The position numbers and the translations under genes are program-made. From Clostridia bacterium (GTDB lineage: Bacteria > Bacillota_A > Clostridia > Oscillospirales > CAG-272), in the NCBI GenBank assembly GCA_017501345.1, contig JAFVXC010000022.1, positions 5,586 through 69,585 of the forward strand: 64,000 nt of DNA, in the 5' to 3' direction. The notes below the pieces were generated by a model. That model was not told the DNA's origin and searched no databases. It worked only from the letters and a program-made list of their open reading frames with translations. Of the stretch, positions 25,338 to 35,023 are shown piece by piece. Within the stretch, counting starts at the first letter, position 1, and every line of letters starts with the position of its first letter.

Positions 25338-26111
25338 TTACGACGCACTCTCCGCACCGCTCGGCGCATCGAATTCCGCGATCATACGGAATACCTCTTT
25401 CATCTTTTCGTAAGCATTTTTATCACTCGTGTTTCCGAAAACATAAGGCTTCAGGAAGCACACAACGGTTTCTGCGGGAAGCTTCTGTAAAACGCCGTAA
25501 TATGCGTAAAGCCCGGTCTCCCCAAGCACGACGCCATATCCGTTTTCGTCAACCGAGGGTGGCATCGTCTCAAAGATCTCACGCATCGGAGTGAGACGAT
25601 CGTTTTTTCGAAGCTCCTCGTAAAGCCAGGGATCAAGTAAGAGAACGGCGGTATCTCCCGTCATAATATACTCGTACAGCGCCTCGTAATTTTCCGAATT
25701 CATCTCGGAATTCACGAAATTCTGCTCGCTCTCCGCGTTCGTTTCAGCGCGGATCGATTCGATCTGCCCCTTTGAGTAAACGACGTACTGTGTAAGTCCG
25801 ATCAGAGCTCCATCGTCCCCCATTCTTGTTTCGTAGAGCACCGACAAGAGATTCTCGATCTCGGTGAGCTCCGCTCCCGACAAATAGACAGGGCCCGAAT
25901 AAACCGTCATAACGTCGCTTTTACGCCTTCCGAAAAGCGGAATTACGGTCACGAGCACGGCAAGCAGGAGTGCGATTGCCGCGATCACCTTTCCCTTGTG
26001 GTGAAACCAAAAGGAATCGAGTCTTTCGAGAAAGGGGCTCTCCACCCTCACCCCACGATCGCCGTATTTCCCGTCACGCTCTGCCTTATCCTTGTTTTCC
26101 AAATCCGACAT
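25338..26111 (-). CDS. Single-pass membrane protein, function unknown
   Basis: The 257-residue product has a charged N-terminal cytoplasmic part, one membrane segment (about residues 42-60, VIAAIALLLAVLVTVIPLF) and a predicted extracellular domain of about 195 residues with no recognised family. AAAGAGGAAG precedes the ATG. It follows greA on the same strand after 63 bases containing an imperfect GC-rich hairpin (about 26122-26160), so it may be partly co-transcribed with greA. No function proposed. Confidence 0.65.
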   Translation of the reverse strand: MSDLENKDKAERDGKYGDRGVRVESPFLERLDSFWFHHKGKVIAAIALLLAVLVTVIPLFGRRKSDVMTVYSGPVYLSGAELTEIENLLSVLYETRMGDDGALIGLTQYVVYSKGQIESIRAETNAESEQNFVNSEMNSENYEALYEYIMTGDTAVLLLDPWLYEELRKNDRLTPMREIFETMPPSVDENGYGVVLGETGLYAYYGVLQKLPAETVVCFLKPYVFGNTSDKNAYEKMKEVFRMIAEFDAPSGAESAS

Positions 26112-26174
26112 ATCTTCCTCTTTCTAAGTAAAAGGGACGCCCCGCAAGGATCTGTGAGCCGCCCCTTCTTTGTC

Positions 26175-26657
26175 TTATTTCTGCGCGCGAGAAACCTCGA
26201 GCACCTTCAATTCGATCGTACCGCCGGGTGCAACCACGGTGACAACGTCGCCCGCCTGTTTTCCGATCAGTGCTCTTCCGATCGGAGAAAGATCGGAGAT
26301 CTTGCCCTCCATCGGATTTGCCTCGTTCGACCCGACGATCGTGTAAACGACCTCCTCGTCGAATTCCTTGTCGTACGCCTTTACGTACGAGCCAAGGCTG
26401 ATCACAGATGCGTCAAGCTTTGCCTCGTCGACGATGATGGCGTTCTCCATCATCTCCTTCAGCTCTGCAATGCGAGCCTCGGTCTTTGCCTGCTCGTTGC
26501 GTGCCTCGTCGTACTCCGAGTTCTCCGAAAGGTCTCCGAACGAGCGTGCCTCGTCGATCGCGTGTCTGACCTGCTCCCTCTTTTCGGTTGTGAGGAACTT
26601 GTACTCCTTGACAAGCTCGTCATAGCCCTCCTGGGTGTACATCATTTTCTGTGCCAT
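26175..26657 (-). CDS. greA: Transcription elongation factor GreA
   Basis: A 160-residue GreA: N-terminal antiparallel coiled coil (about 1-75, YTQEGYDELVKEYKFL, GDLSENSEYDEARNEQ with the acidic tip) and C-terminal FKBP-like domain (NPMEGKISDLSPIGRALIGKQAGDVV). It stimulates transcript cleavage in backtracked RNA polymerase. AAGGAG precedes the start, and it lies 63 bases downstream of the S41 protease gene, probably in the same transcript. Confidence 0.96.
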   Translation of the reverse strand: MAQKMMYTQEGYDELVKEYKFLTTEKREQVRHAIDEARSFGDLSENSEYDEARNEQAKTEARIAELKEMMENAIIVDEAKLDASVISLGSYVKAYDKEFDEEVVYTIVGSNEANPMEGKISDLSPIGRALIGKQAGDVVTVVAPGGTIELKVLEVSRAQK

Positions 26658-26720
26658 AGTAAAAATCTCCTTGTCTCAGACTTCGCATTTTCGCGAAGCT
26701 TATATTCTTTTTCAGTGATT

Positions 26721-28289
26721 TCAGGATGCGCTCGAGCCGTTAAGCTCGGAAAGTGCTCTCTGAAGCTGAGCGTCATCCGCTTCCGAAAGCTTGTAAATGT
26801 TAGTCAATGCCGCCTCTTCGGAAAGCTCGACGTAAGCGTCGGGAACGATCCCAATGCCGTCGTAGCCCTCACCGCAGGGCGGGAAATAGTGCCGCGTGGT
26901 CAATTTGATCGCGCCCTCGTATCCCCAGTAAGAAAGCGGATACATCGACTGCATACTGCCCTTACCGTAGGTCGTCACACCGACGATCGTTGCAAGCTCA
27001 TAATCGCGGAGCGCGGCAGTAAAGAGCTCTGCTGCAGACGCCGTATTCTGATTCGTCAGAACGACCATATCGTAATCACGATATTTACCGATATCGGATT
27101 TTTTGATGCTGCAGCCTGCATAGTCTCCGCTGTATTTGACAGCTTTGACGAAGGTTTCCTCCTTATTGCCCTCACGGTCGACCGCACTGATGATGAGATC
27201 ATCCTCCTGAAGGAAGAAGGAAAGCACAGCACAGATCGACTTCAGGTCACCGCCCGGGTTATTCCGTACGTCGAAGACAAAGCGGTTGATTCCCTTTTTG
27301 ATAAGATCATCCATCGCCTTCTCGAGCTGCTCGGGGGTGGTCAGATCAAACTGAAGGATCCGAACGACTCCGACTGTGGAGTCGGTCTCGGAGATCTTAT
27401 ATTCCACCGACTGCATCGTGTATTCGTCGCGCGTGATGCAGAACTCGAGCTCCTCATACGTGCCGTCACTTTTCGGACGGAGCACCGTAAATTCGGCAAG
27501 CGAGCCCTTTTCACCGCGCATACGGTTCAGTGCCTCGGTATATCCGATGCTCTGCACGAGCTCACGCTCATCCCCGACGCCGACGTAAAGGATGAGATCC
27601 CCGGGCATCACACCTGCAAGGATCGCGGGAGAATTCGGGAATGTCGCAACGATCTCCATCGCGGTATAATCAACTCCGCTGACCTTAACGGGCGATTGGA
27701 TCACGCTAATCCCAATGCCAACGCCCTCACCGCTTCGGTCCGCGAGCATCGCCTCGTACTCCTCTGCCGTATAATACTCGGCGTAAAGGTCGCCCGATGC
27801 CGCGACGTACGCCTTCAGAACCGCCGAAAGGAAATCGGCATCACTCAGGTCGTTATACGAATAGGCCTTGAAAAACTGATCGAGGAACGCAAGAGAGGAA
27901 AAATCCTCAAGCTCGCCCGAGCCTTCTCCCGTTCCGAGCCCACCGCCGAGTGCTCCCAAATCCTCAAAGCTCTGAAGATAACCGAGGCGATAGGTCGCCG
28001 AGGCGATCGCGGCAGCGAACATACTGCACACAAGAACGACTGCGAGGAGAGATGCCACAAAGGCAAAGAGCGAAATGCTCCTGTTCTTTTTCGGTGCTTT
28101 TTCCTCGGAGGTGTGCCGGATCGCTTCGAATTCCTCCTCCGAAAAAATGTTAAACCCCGGATCCTTACCGCAGTCGGTCGCGCTTTGTGCGCTGTCCGTG
28201 CCATCGGCTTTTGCGGCAGTTTCCTTAGAAGGATCGTCAGAGGCCTCGAGGTCATTTGCTATAGAAGTCTTGTTTTCGTTTTCTTCCAC
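26721..28289 (-). CDS. S41-family C-terminal processing peptidase
   Basis: A 522-residue CtpA-like protease. A cytoplasmic acidic N-terminus (about 1-70) is followed by one membrane segment (about 74-96), a PDZ domain (about 190-270, MEIVATFPNSPAILAGVMPGDLI) and the S41 domain. The catalytic Ser is in NTASAAELF and the general-base Lys in TTYGKGSM; FDVRNNPGGDL is the substrate-groove motif. Acts outside the membrane. A consensus promoter lies at 28445-28473. Confidence 0.92.
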   Translation of the reverse strand: MEENENKTSIANDLEASDDPSKETAAKADGTDSAQSATDCGKDPGFNIFSEEEFEAIRHTSEEKAPKKNRSISLFAFVASLLAVVLVCSMFAAAIASATYRLGYLQSFEDLGALGGGLGTGEGSGELEDFSSLAFLDQFFKAYSYNDLSDADFLSAVLKAYVAASGDLYAEYYTAEEYEAMLADRSGEGVGIGISVIQSPVKVSGVDYTAMEIVATFPNSPAILAGVMPGDLILYVGVGDERELVQSIGYTEALNRMRGEKGSLAEFTVLRPKSDGTYEELEFCITRDEYTMQSVEYKISETDSTVGVVRILQFDLTTPEQLEKAMDDLIKKGINRFVFDVRNNPGGDLKSICAVLSFFLQEDDLIISAVDREGNKEETFVKAVKYSGDYAGCSIKKSDIGKYRDYDMVVLTNQNTASAAELFTAALRDYELATIVGVTTYGKGSMQSMYPLSYWGYEGAIKLTTRHYFPPCGEGYDGIGIVPDAYVELSEEAALTNIYKLSEADDAQLQRALSELNGSSAS

Positions 28290-28444
28290 GCTTATCAGTC
28301 CTCACTTTCCGGTGCCATCCTGCCGTGCTCGGCAGAGAGGATACACGCAAATTTACAAACGAGGAGCGAAACGCACGGTATTCTCCGCGGCAGGCTCTCC
28401 CACCGCACGAAAACGTGCATTCCGCTCTTTATTTTCAGTTCATT

Positions 28445-28473
28445 ATTATACCATACGGCAGAGGCTTTGTCAA
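28445..28473 (-). promoter_or_regulatory. Promoter of the S41 peptidase gene
   Basis: Minus-strand TTGACA (28468-28473), 17 bases, TATAAT (28445-28450), leaving a leader of about 150 bases. Confidence 0.88.
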
Positions 28474-28544
28474 GCACCGTGTGTGAAAAAGCGGTGACCG
28501 TTATGGGTTTCTTTCCGGATATTTCAGAGATCCCCGTGAGCCGT

Positions 28545-29630
28545 TCAGAACTTGATCGGCTTCGAATTCAGATACTTCTTGACCATCAAGGCAACCTTGA
28601 AGGTGATCGCGTGCTCAAACTCACGCAGATCGAGCCCTGTCAGCTTACGAATCTTCTCGAGACGGTAAACGAGCGTGTTACGGTGGACAAAGAGCTTTCT
28701 CGAGGTCTCAGACACGTTCAGGTTGTTTTCAAAGAAGCACTGAATGGTCATCAGCGTCTCTCTGTCGAGTGACTCAAGGCTTCCCTTCTTGAAGACCTCC
28801 TGGAGGAACATTTCGCAAAGGGTGGTCGGAAGCTGATAGATCAGTCTGCCGATGCCGAGATTTTCGTAGCTGATGATATTCTTCTCGGTCTCAAAGACCT
28901 TGCCGACCTCAAGTGCGACCTGCGCTTCCTTATAAGCGCGGGCGAGGTCCTTGATGTTATCGACAGCGGTCGAGATGCCGATCGCCACCTTGGTGTAGAA
29001 CTCGGTCGAAAGCGTATCCGCGATGTTAGTGGCAATCTTTTCAATCTCACGCACATCCGTTCCGGGACGGATGTCCTTGACGAGAACAATATCGTGCTCA
29101 CCTACGCTGATCACGTAGTCCTTCGACTTATCAGGAAACATATTCTGGAGCATCTCAAAGGGCATCATATCGGTCTTGCCGAAGAACTTGACGAGGAATA
29201 CGATACGTACCTCCTCGGTGTTGAAATGTAGCTCCTTTGATTTGATATAGATATCGCTCGGAAGAATATTATCGAGAATAATATTCTTGATGAACGAGCC
29301 CTTATCGTATTTTTCATCGTACAGATTCTTGATGTTGCTGAGCGAGATGACAAGAAGCTTCGACATCTTCTCCGCGAACTTATCCTCGCCGTCGACGAAA
29401 ACGATGTACTCCGCTTTATTTCCCGTTCCGAGCGTACGGTATGTATATCCGCCCGACGCCAGAATTTCGGTGCTGTATGCAAGCTCCTCGCGGACACCCT
29501 GCCGTACCTCTCCGATCTTACCAAGCTCCGAGCAGGCGATGACAGTGCCTGTCTCGTCCATTACACCGATCACGCGGTCGATGGCATCCTTCATCTGATG
29601 AATGACACTTTGAAATAATCTGTTCGACAT
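28545..29630 (-). CDS. PucR/CdaR-type transcriptional regulator
   Basis: A 361-residue regulator. The N-terminal half resembles a sensing domain (DRVIGVMDETGTVIACSELGKIGEVR). The middle is GGDEF-like but without the signature. The C-terminal PucR helix-turn-helix reads QCFFENNLNVSETSRKLFVHRNTLVYRLEKIRKLTGLD. CdaR relatives control sugar-diacid or purine catabolism, but no such genes are adjacent. The start at 29630 follows AAGGGG by 7 bases. Its promoter carries a palindrome in the spacer, suggesting autoregulation. Confidence 0.85.
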   Translation of the reverse strand: MSNRLFQSVIHQMKDAIDRVIGVMDETGTVIACSELGKIGEVRQGVREELAYSTEILASGGYTYRTLGTGNKAEYIVFVDGEDKFAEKMSKLLVISLSNIKNLYDEKYDKGSFIKNIILDNILPSDIYIKSKELHFNTEEVRIVFLVKFFGKTDMMPFEMLQNMFPDKSKDYVISVGEHDIVLVKDIRPGTDVREIEKIATNIADTLSTEFYTKVAIGISTAVDNIKDLARAYKEAQVALEVGKVFETEKNIISYENLGIGRLIYQLPTTLCEMFLQEVFKKGSLESLDRETLMTIQCFFENNLNVSETSRKLFVHRNTLVYRLEKIRKLTGLDLREFEHAITFKVALMVKKYLNSKPIKF

Positions 29631-29752
29631 TAAATACCCCTTCACAAAAGACCGCGACTCTGCCGCCGTCCGAATTTACTTCTGAATATCAAAAAGCCGT
29701 TTCAACCCGTTACAAGCGTATGGTGATGTTCACTATATTGATATTGCCCTAT

Positions 29753-29781
29753 ATTATACCACAAAATTTGTGGTTTTTCAA
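29753..29781 (-). promoter_or_regulatory. Promoter of the PucR-type regulator with palindromic operator
   Basis: Minus-strand TTGAAA (29776-29781), 17 bases, TATAAT (29753-29758). The spacer is almost entirely a near-perfect palindrome, CCACAAAATTTGTGG (29759-29773). A second related dyad, CCCACA-GT-TGTGGG, lies upstream at 29824-29837. The rest of the 298-bp gap holds nothing recognisable. Confidence 0.7.
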
Positions 29782-29928
29782 TAGGATTTTCATAAATTTT
29801 ATGAATTTTTTGCAAAATTCTCACCCACAGTTGTGGGATTCGTGCATTCGTTCCAAAACGCATTAAAAAAACCCATCACGAATATCACAAAAAGTTCACA
29901 GATTCGTTCAAATTACAATATAAAGTGC

Positions 29929-30696
29929 TTAGTCTCCGCAAAGCTCGAGTGCATACACAAGACAGCCGAGGACAAAAGCCGCCGCCGTTTCGGTCCTCAG
30001 GATCCGCTTGCCAAGCCCGCATATCGCCATTCCCTTTTCACGGGCGCGCGCTACCTCGTCAAGTGAAAAGCCTCCTTCACTGCCGATCACGATCGACACG
30101 GTCGGGCATTCGCCGTCCAGTATCCGTTTTTTCAGAGCTTCTGCACGAAGCGCCTGTCCGAGCGGAAGCGTACCGTCTCCCTCGTAGCAGAAGAGGCATA
30201 CGTCACTCTCGGCGGCAAGCTCGAGCATCTCGCTGTATCCGACTGTCTCCCGCACCGTAGGCAGCACCGCGCGTCCCGACTGCTTCGCAGCCTCGGCGGC
30301 GATCCTTTGGCGACGCTCGGTCTTTTTCCCCTCGGCATCGGGCTTCATTCGCACAACGCAACGCTCGCTCTCAAAGGGAGTGATCTCGCACACGCCGCAT
30401 TCTACCGACTTCTGGATCACAGAATCGAGCTTATCCCCCTTCGGGAGTGCCTGAAAGAGCCGTGCAACGTATTGCGGCTCTGCCTCCGACTGCCGCTCGG
30501 ATAGGATCCTCGCATACACCTCGCTGTCAGTAATCCTTTCAAGGATGCACTCGTATTCGATTTTCTGCATATCGCAGACGGTCAAGGGTTCCCCGACCGC
30601 CATACGGAGCGAACGAGAGATATGACGTGCATCCTCGCCCGTAATATGAACGAGACCGTCCGTAACAGCATCACGGCGGACAAAAAAACGCGGCAT
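29929..30696 (-). CDS. rsmE: 16S rRNA (uracil1498-N3)-methyltransferase
   Basis: A 255-residue SPOUT-class methyltransferase: N-terminal PUA-like domain (about 1-70, HITGEDARHISRSLRM) and the trefoil-knot domain with ALPKGDKLDSVIQKSVECG, IGSEGGFSLDEV and LGKRILRTETAAAF. It methylates U1498 of 16S rRNA. It follows prmA by 24 bases, a common Firmicutes pairing. Confidence 0.96.
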   Translation of the reverse strand: MPRFFVRRDAVTDGLVHITGEDARHISRSLRMAVGEPLTVCDMQKIEYECILERITDSEVYARILSERQSEAEPQYVARLFQALPKGDKLDSVIQKSVECGVCEITPFESERCVVRMKPDAEGKKTERRQRIAAEAAKQSGRAVLPTVRETVGYSEMLELAAESDVCLFCYEGDGTLPLGQALRAEALKKRILDGECPTVSIVIGSEGGFSLDEVARAREKGMAICGLGKRILRTETAAAFVLGCLVYALELCGD

Positions 30697-30720
30697 AATT
30701 CCTCCTAAGATACCTATCCG

Positions 30721-31722
30721 TTATTTCTTGCGTACCGCAAGCGCACACCATCCGTTTTCCTCGCGCTTTTCCGCGATCGTAAAGCCGTATTTCTCGAAGG
30801 TCTCGATCACGTCAGCGGCACGCTCGGAGATGATACCCGACGCGAGAAGGACGCCGTCGTCCTTCAGATACGCTCCGACGTCGGGGGTCATACGGATGAT
30901 GATATCGGCAACAATGTTTGCGCAGACAAGATCGTACGGTCCATCCGAAAGATCGACCTGCCTGAGAAGATCGGACACCTCACAGACGATGTTCGTCTGT
31001 CCGCTGTCACGGATGTTTTCGTTCGCTACGCGAACCGCCATCGGGTCGATGTCGTAGGCATTGCAGGAGCGCGCACCGAGCTTTGACGCGCAGATCGCAA
31101 GGATACCGCTTCCCGTTCCGACGTCGAGCATACGGCATCCGGGAACGGTGTAGTCCTCGAGAAGCTCGATGACAAGTCGGGTGGTTTCGTGCGTACCCGT
31201 ACCAAACGCCATACCGGGGTCCATACGAACGGTGATCTCACCGTCCGCGGGCTCATATTTTTCCCACGCGGGAACGATCACGATGCGTTTTCCGATCTTC
31301 AGCGTTTTGTAGTACTGCTTCCACGAATTCGCCCAGTCCTCCTCCTTGACACCGTTGATCTCGATCTCACATTCGATCCCCTCTTCACGGAACCGCTCCT
31401 GCAGGAAGGCGAGGCTGTCCGAAACGCCGCGCTCGGCGGGCAGATAGATCGAAACCGCACCGCGCGTCTTGTCGGCATTCAGGATGCTCTCGTCAATGAG
31501 ATCGCCGTAGCAGGTCTTGAGGTCAATGTCGCTGTAATCCTCGATCTGTAAATTATTACAAACCATACTCATAATCGCGGTGACCTCGTTCAGAACGGTG
31601 AGCGGGATCGAAACGCGGATCTGCGTCCAGTCGGTCACGCCCGCGTACGGATCGGGCTCGTCGTCCGTGAGATAGTCGTATATCGTTGGAACCTCGTTTT
31701 TGAGGGTATCCTGTTCGGTCAT
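30721..31722 (-). CDS. prmA: Ribosomal protein L11 methyltransferase
   Basis: A 333-residue PrmA. The N-terminal region (about 20-140) is the substrate-recognition domain. The C-terminal Rossmann domain has the SAM motif MLDVGTGSGILAICASKLGA, preceded by DPGMAFGTGTHETTRL. It trimethylates L11. It is the first gene of the prmA-rsmE operon with a consensus promoter at 31764-31792. Confidence 0.95.
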   Translation of the reverse strand: MTEQDTLKNEVPTIYDYLTDDEPDPYAGVTDWTQIRVSIPLTVLNEVTAIMSMVCNNLQIEDYSDIDLKTCYGDLIDESILNADKTRGAVSIYLPAERGVSDSLAFLQERFREEGIECEIEINGVKEEDWANSWKQYYKTLKIGKRIVIVPAWEKYEPADGEITVRMDPGMAFGTGTHETTRLVIELLEDYTVPGCRMLDVGTGSGILAICASKLGARSCNAYDIDPMAVRVANENIRDSGQTNIVCEVSDLLRQVDLSDGPYDLVCANIVADIIIRMTPDVGAYLKDDGVLLASGIISERAADVIETFEKYGFTIAEKREENGWCALAVRKK

Positions 31723-31763
31723 TTGCTTTACCTCCGAGTCGTTCGTTTTCTTTACTTTTATTC

Positions 31764-31792
31764 ATTTTAACACGATACGGCAAAATTGTCAA
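31764..31792 (-). promoter_or_regulatory. Promoter of prmA-rsmE
   Basis: Minus-strand TTGACA (31787-31792), 17 bases, TAAAAT (31764-31769), 42 bases before the prmA start. Confidence 0.82.
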
Positions 31793-31799
31793 GGAATTT

Positions 31800-32042
31800 T
31801 CAGAAACCCGATGCCTCCCTGCCAACATTTACTTGACAGAACGAGTGAGTCCCGACCTGCCATCCTGAGCAGAATCTGCACGAGCCTTCGCTTTGGCTCT
31901 GTCCCGCATCTTCGTACAAACGTAAAAGCCCGACCTCGCGTAGAACAGCATAGGCTGCTGCAGACGAACCCATAGGGCGTCATCATATGGGGCTCGGTCG
32001 GATACGCGCTCTCCGCCCGGGCGGTTCTCCCGCCCTTTTTTT
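31800..32042 (+). other. Unexplained hairpin-rich intergenic element ending in a terminator
   Basis: The 450-bp gap between divergent prmA and ychF holds about 240 bp with no plausible gene but several local dyads: GAGCC/GGCTC near 31881-31899, CAGCA/TGCTG near 31946-31960, and CCCATA/TATGGG near 31970-31992. The element ends in an intrinsic terminator at 32019-32042. This is compatible with a small structured RNA on the plus strand, but no clear promoter precedes it. I could not match it to 6S, SRP, tmRNA or RNase P RNA. It could also be a dispersed repeat. Confidence 0.35.
32019..32042 (+). terminator. Intrinsic terminator upstream of ychF
   Basis: GGGCGG (32019-32024), TTCTC loop, CCGCCC (32030-32035), then seven T. 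It ends something transcribed rightwards before the ychF promoter. Confidence 0.85.
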
Positions 32043-32085
32043 GTATATTTTTTTGAAATACTCCCAAATATTTCAGTGAGAGCCC

Positions 32086-32114
32086 TTGAAAATTTTGTTT
32101 TTTTATGATATAAT
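32086..32114 (+). promoter_or_regulatory. Promoter of the ychF-trmB-truB operon
   Basis: TTGAAA (32086-32091), 17 bases, TATAAT (32109-32114), 60 bases before the ychF ATG. Confidence 0.82.
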
Positions 32115-32173
32115 GTAATTTAATATATTGACTCTCCCCGTTTTGGAGAGAAAACGAAAGGAATATACACCAT

Positions 32174-33268
32174 ATGAAGCTCGGTATTGTTGGGCTTCCG
32201 AACGTCGGAAAGTCCACTCTCTTTAACGCGCTGACCAGTGCAGGCGCGGAATCCGCAAACTATCCCTTCTGCACCATCGAACCGAACGTCGGCGTGGTTG
32301 CAGTTCCCGATAAGCGTCTCGACAAGCTCGCCGAGATGTACACACCCGAAAAATACACCCCTGCCGTGATCGAATTTGTTGATATTGCAGGTCTTGTGCG
32401 CGGCGCGTCCAAGGGCGAGGGGCTCGGAAACAAATTCCTGTCCCATATCCGTGAGGTCGATGCGATCGTTCACGTTATCCGTTGCTTTGAAAACGAAAAC
32501 ATCATTCACGTCGACGGCAAGATCGACGCAATGCGCGACCTCGAAACGATCAATATGGAGCTCATCTTCTCCGATATGGAAATGATGGAGCGACGTATTG
32601 CAAAGGTCACGAAGGATATGAAGGGAGACAAGTCCCTCGCGTCGGTGCTCGAGCTCTATAACCGTGTCCTGAAGGTACTCGAGGACGGCAAGTGCGCACG
32701 TACGATCGAGCTTTCGGACGACGAGCGCGAGATCATGTCCGAGGTTCAGCTTCTCACGATGAAGCCGATCATTTACGTTGCAAACGTTGCCGATAACGAG
32801 GCGGCAAAGGAACCGCTCGGCAACGCGATGTACTGCGCCCTGAAGGAAGAGGCGAAGAAGGAGGGGGCAGAGGTCATCGCGATCTGTGCGCAGGTCGAGG
32901 CAGAGATCGCAGAGCTTGACGCAGAGGACCAGGAGGCCTTCCTCGCAGACCTCGGTATCGAGGAGAGCGGTCTTGACCGTCTGATCAAAGCGAGCTATTC
33001 CCTGCTCGGGCTTATCAGCTATCTCACCGCAGGACCGAAGGAGGTCCGCGCCTGGACGATCACGAAAGGCACGAAGGCTCCTCAGGCAGCAGGAAAGATT
33101 CATTCTGACTTCGAGCGCGGCTTTATCCGTGCCGAGATCGTTTCGTTCGACGACCTTATGCGCGTTGGCACGATGACTGCCGCAAAGGAAGCGGGCCTCG
33201 TCCGCAGTGAGGGCAAGGAATACGTCGTGCAGGACGGCGATATCGTCCTCTTCCGATTCAACGTATAA
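32174..33268 (+). CDS. ychF: Ribosome-binding ATPase YchF (Obg family)
   Basis: A 364-residue YchF with P-loop GLPNVGKST (residues 6-14), the [20 protein letters not shown] switch region, a helical insert (about 130-190), the NVADNE motif that gives ATP preference, and a C-terminal TGS domain ending [11 protein letters not shown]. It binds ribosomes and is linked to redox stress. It begins an operon with trmB and truB. Confidence 0.96.
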   Translation: MKLGIVGLPNVGKSTLFNALTSAGAESANYPFCTIEPNVGVVAVPDKRLDKLAEMYTPEKYTPAVIEFVDIAGLVRGASKGEGLGNKFLSHIREVDAIVHVIRCFENENIIHVDGKIDAMRDLETINMELIFSDMEMMERRIAKVTKDMKGDKSLASVLELYNRVLKVLEDGKCARTIELSDDEREIMSEVQLLTMKPIIYVANVADNEAAKEPLGNAMYCALKEEAKKEGAEVIAICAQVEAEIAELDAEDQEAFLADLGIEESGLDRLIKASYSLLGLISYLTAGPKEVRAWTITKGTKAPQAAGKIHSDFERGFIRAEIVSFDDLMRVGTMTAAKEAGLVRSEGKEYVVQDGDIVLFRFNV

Positions 33269-33291
33269 TTCACCGAAAGGCTTACGCAACT

Positions 33292-33999
33292 ATGAGAATG
33301 CGTCACAAAAAGCACGGCGAGGAGCGCATCCTTGCCTGCTCTGAATTTCTAATCCCCTCACCCGAAACGAATGAATTCGGAAGAAGCATCGACACGGGTA
33401 TCCCCGCGATCGTGCCGCGTGAGATCTTCGGGAACGATCTCCCCGTCGCACTTGAGATCGGGTGCGGCAAAGGCGGCTTTGCGATTAAGACCGCAAAGGC
33501 GAATCCCGACTGTAATCTGATCGCGATGGAGCGTGTTCCCGACGTTGCCTGCATTGCACTTGAGCGCACGATGCAGGAGCGCTACGGTGAAAACGGTGAT
33601 CCCGAGGCACTCAAAAATCTCCGCTTCCTCATCGGAAACGCAGAGAATCTGCCCGCGTGGCTTCCACCCCATTCGATCGACTGCATCTATCTGAATTTCA
33701 GTGATCCTTGGCCGAAGAAGGGATACGCGAAGCGTCGTCTGACCTACCGCCGTTTCCTTGAAATTTATCGAGGACTTCTGAAAAAGGACGGCATCCTCCG
33801 CTTCAAAACCGACAATGATCTGCTTTTTGCATCCTCACTTGAGGAGTTTGAGATCGCGGGACTGACCGTTGAATGGATGACCGACGATCTCCATAACAGT
33901 GAGCGCGCCAAGACCAACATTATGACCGAATACGAAGAGAATTTCGCGTCGAAGGGTAAGAATATCCACGCGGCAGACGTTCGCTTCCCCGAAAAATAA
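33292..33999 (+). CDS. trmB: tRNA (guanine-N7)-methyltransferase
   Basis: A 235-residue TrmB with the SAM motif ALEIGCGKGGFAIKTA, the IAMERVPDVACIALE region, and the family signature LNFSDPWPKKGYAKRRLTYRRFL. It makes m7G46 in tRNA. It starts 23 bases after ychF, and its stop codon shares its last base with the truB start. Confidence 0.95.
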   Translation: MRMRHKKHGEERILACSEFLIPSPETNEFGRSIDTGIPAIVPREIFGNDLPVALEIGCGKGGFAIKTAKANPDCNLIAMERVPDVACIALERTMQERYGENGDPEALKNLRFLIGNAENLPAWLPPHSIDCIYLNFSDPWPKKGYAKRRLTYRRFLEIYRGLLKKDGILRFKTDNDLLFASSLEEFEIAGLTVEWMTDDLHNSERAKTNIMTEYEENFASKGKNIHAADVRFPEK

Positions 34000-34946
34000 T
34001 GGTACAGCACGAAATTAGGAAAAATGACCTCCCCGAGCCTGACGGCGTTCTGATCGTGAACAAGCACGCAGGGGCGACCTCGCACGATATCGTCGGAGAT
34101 ATCCGTCACATATATCACACACGGAAGGTCGGACACACGGGTACGCTTGACCCGATGGCAGAGGGCGTTCTCGTCGTTCTGCTTGGACGCGCCGCAAAGG
34201 CGGCGGAATATCTCGTTTCCGACCGCAAGACCTACCGTGCTACCCTCCGTCTCGGCATCACGACCGACACCGAGGACACTACGGGGACCGTACTCACGAA
34301 AGCCGACACGCTTCCCAATGCGGAAACGGTCAAGGCGATCTGCCGCGAGAGATTCGTCGGTAAGATCGCGCAAATCCCGCCGATGTACAGCGCCCTGAAG
34401 GTCAACGGGCAGAAGCTCTGTGACCTCGCCCGTCAAGGCAAGACGGTCGAGCGACAGGCGCGGGAGATTGAGATCTTCTCGCTTCTTTGCGAGCCTGTTC
34501 CCGATTCACCGTCCGACTACACTCTGACCGTGACCTGCTCGTCGGGCACCTATATCCGTACGCTTTGTGCAGATATTGGAGCCTCGCTCGGCGTTGGTGG
34601 CGTGATGGCATCACTCACACGACTTGAGGCAGGCGGCTACCGCATCGAGGATGCCGTTCGCATTTCAACGCTGCGTGAGGAGAGCGCAGATGCGCTTTAC
34701 GCGCGGCTCTTGCCGACCGAATCTCTTTTCGATTCGTATGCGGCTCTTTCCCTGCCCGAATTCTACGAGCGTCTCATCCGTAACGGCTGCTCGGTCGCAC
34801 AGAAAAAGCTTCGCACGCATTTCCCTATCGGCGATCGCGTTCGGCTTTGCTCCTCCTCGGGTCACTTTTTCGGACTCGGAGAGGTGCTTCCGTCCGAGGA
34901 AAGCCCCGACGGTGCGATCAAATGCATCAAATTTTTTTCACTGTAG
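33999..34946 (+). CDS. truB: tRNA pseudouridine(55) synthase
   Basis: A 315-residue TruB. The catalytic Asp lies in GHTGTLDPMAEGVL, preceded by DGVLIVNKHAGATSHDIV. Other motifs are KTYRATLRLGITTDTEDTTG, QIPPMYSALKVNGQKL and SSGTYIRTLCADIG. It forms pseudouridine 55 in the T loop. The start overlaps the trmB stop by one base (TAATG), so translation is coupled. Confidence 0.96.
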   Translation: MVQHEIRKNDLPEPDGVLIVNKHAGATSHDIVGDIRHIYHTRKVGHTGTLDPMAEGVLVVLLGRAAKAAEYLVSDRKTYRATLRLGITTDTEDTTGTVLTKADTLPNAETVKAICRERFVGKIAQIPPMYSALKVNGQKLCDLARQGKTVERQAREIEIFSLLCEPVPDSPSDYTLTVTCSSGTYIRTLCADIGASLGVGGVMASLTRLEAGGYRIEDAVRISTLREESADALYARLLPTESLFDSYAALSLPEFYERLIRNGCSVAQKKLRTHFPIGDRVRLCSSSGHFFGLGEVLPSEESPDGAIKCIKFFSL

Positions 34947-35023
34947 CACAGTGAGGTGATCCGCCCTCTTGTTTCCCGAAGGAGCGTAGGCTCCGCAAAG
35001 TCTGACATAGAATGGAGACCAAT

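Noticed and set aside
25998..28772. A 924-codon open frame on the plus strand
   Set aside because: It runs antisense through greA, the S41 peptidase and the PucR-like regulator, all with clear motifs and ribosome sites. Open antisense frames arise from the codon bias of this genome.
31800..32042. 6S RNA, SRP RNA, tmRNA or RNase P RNA
   Set aside because: None of the conserved sequence blocks of these RNAs was found on either strand.
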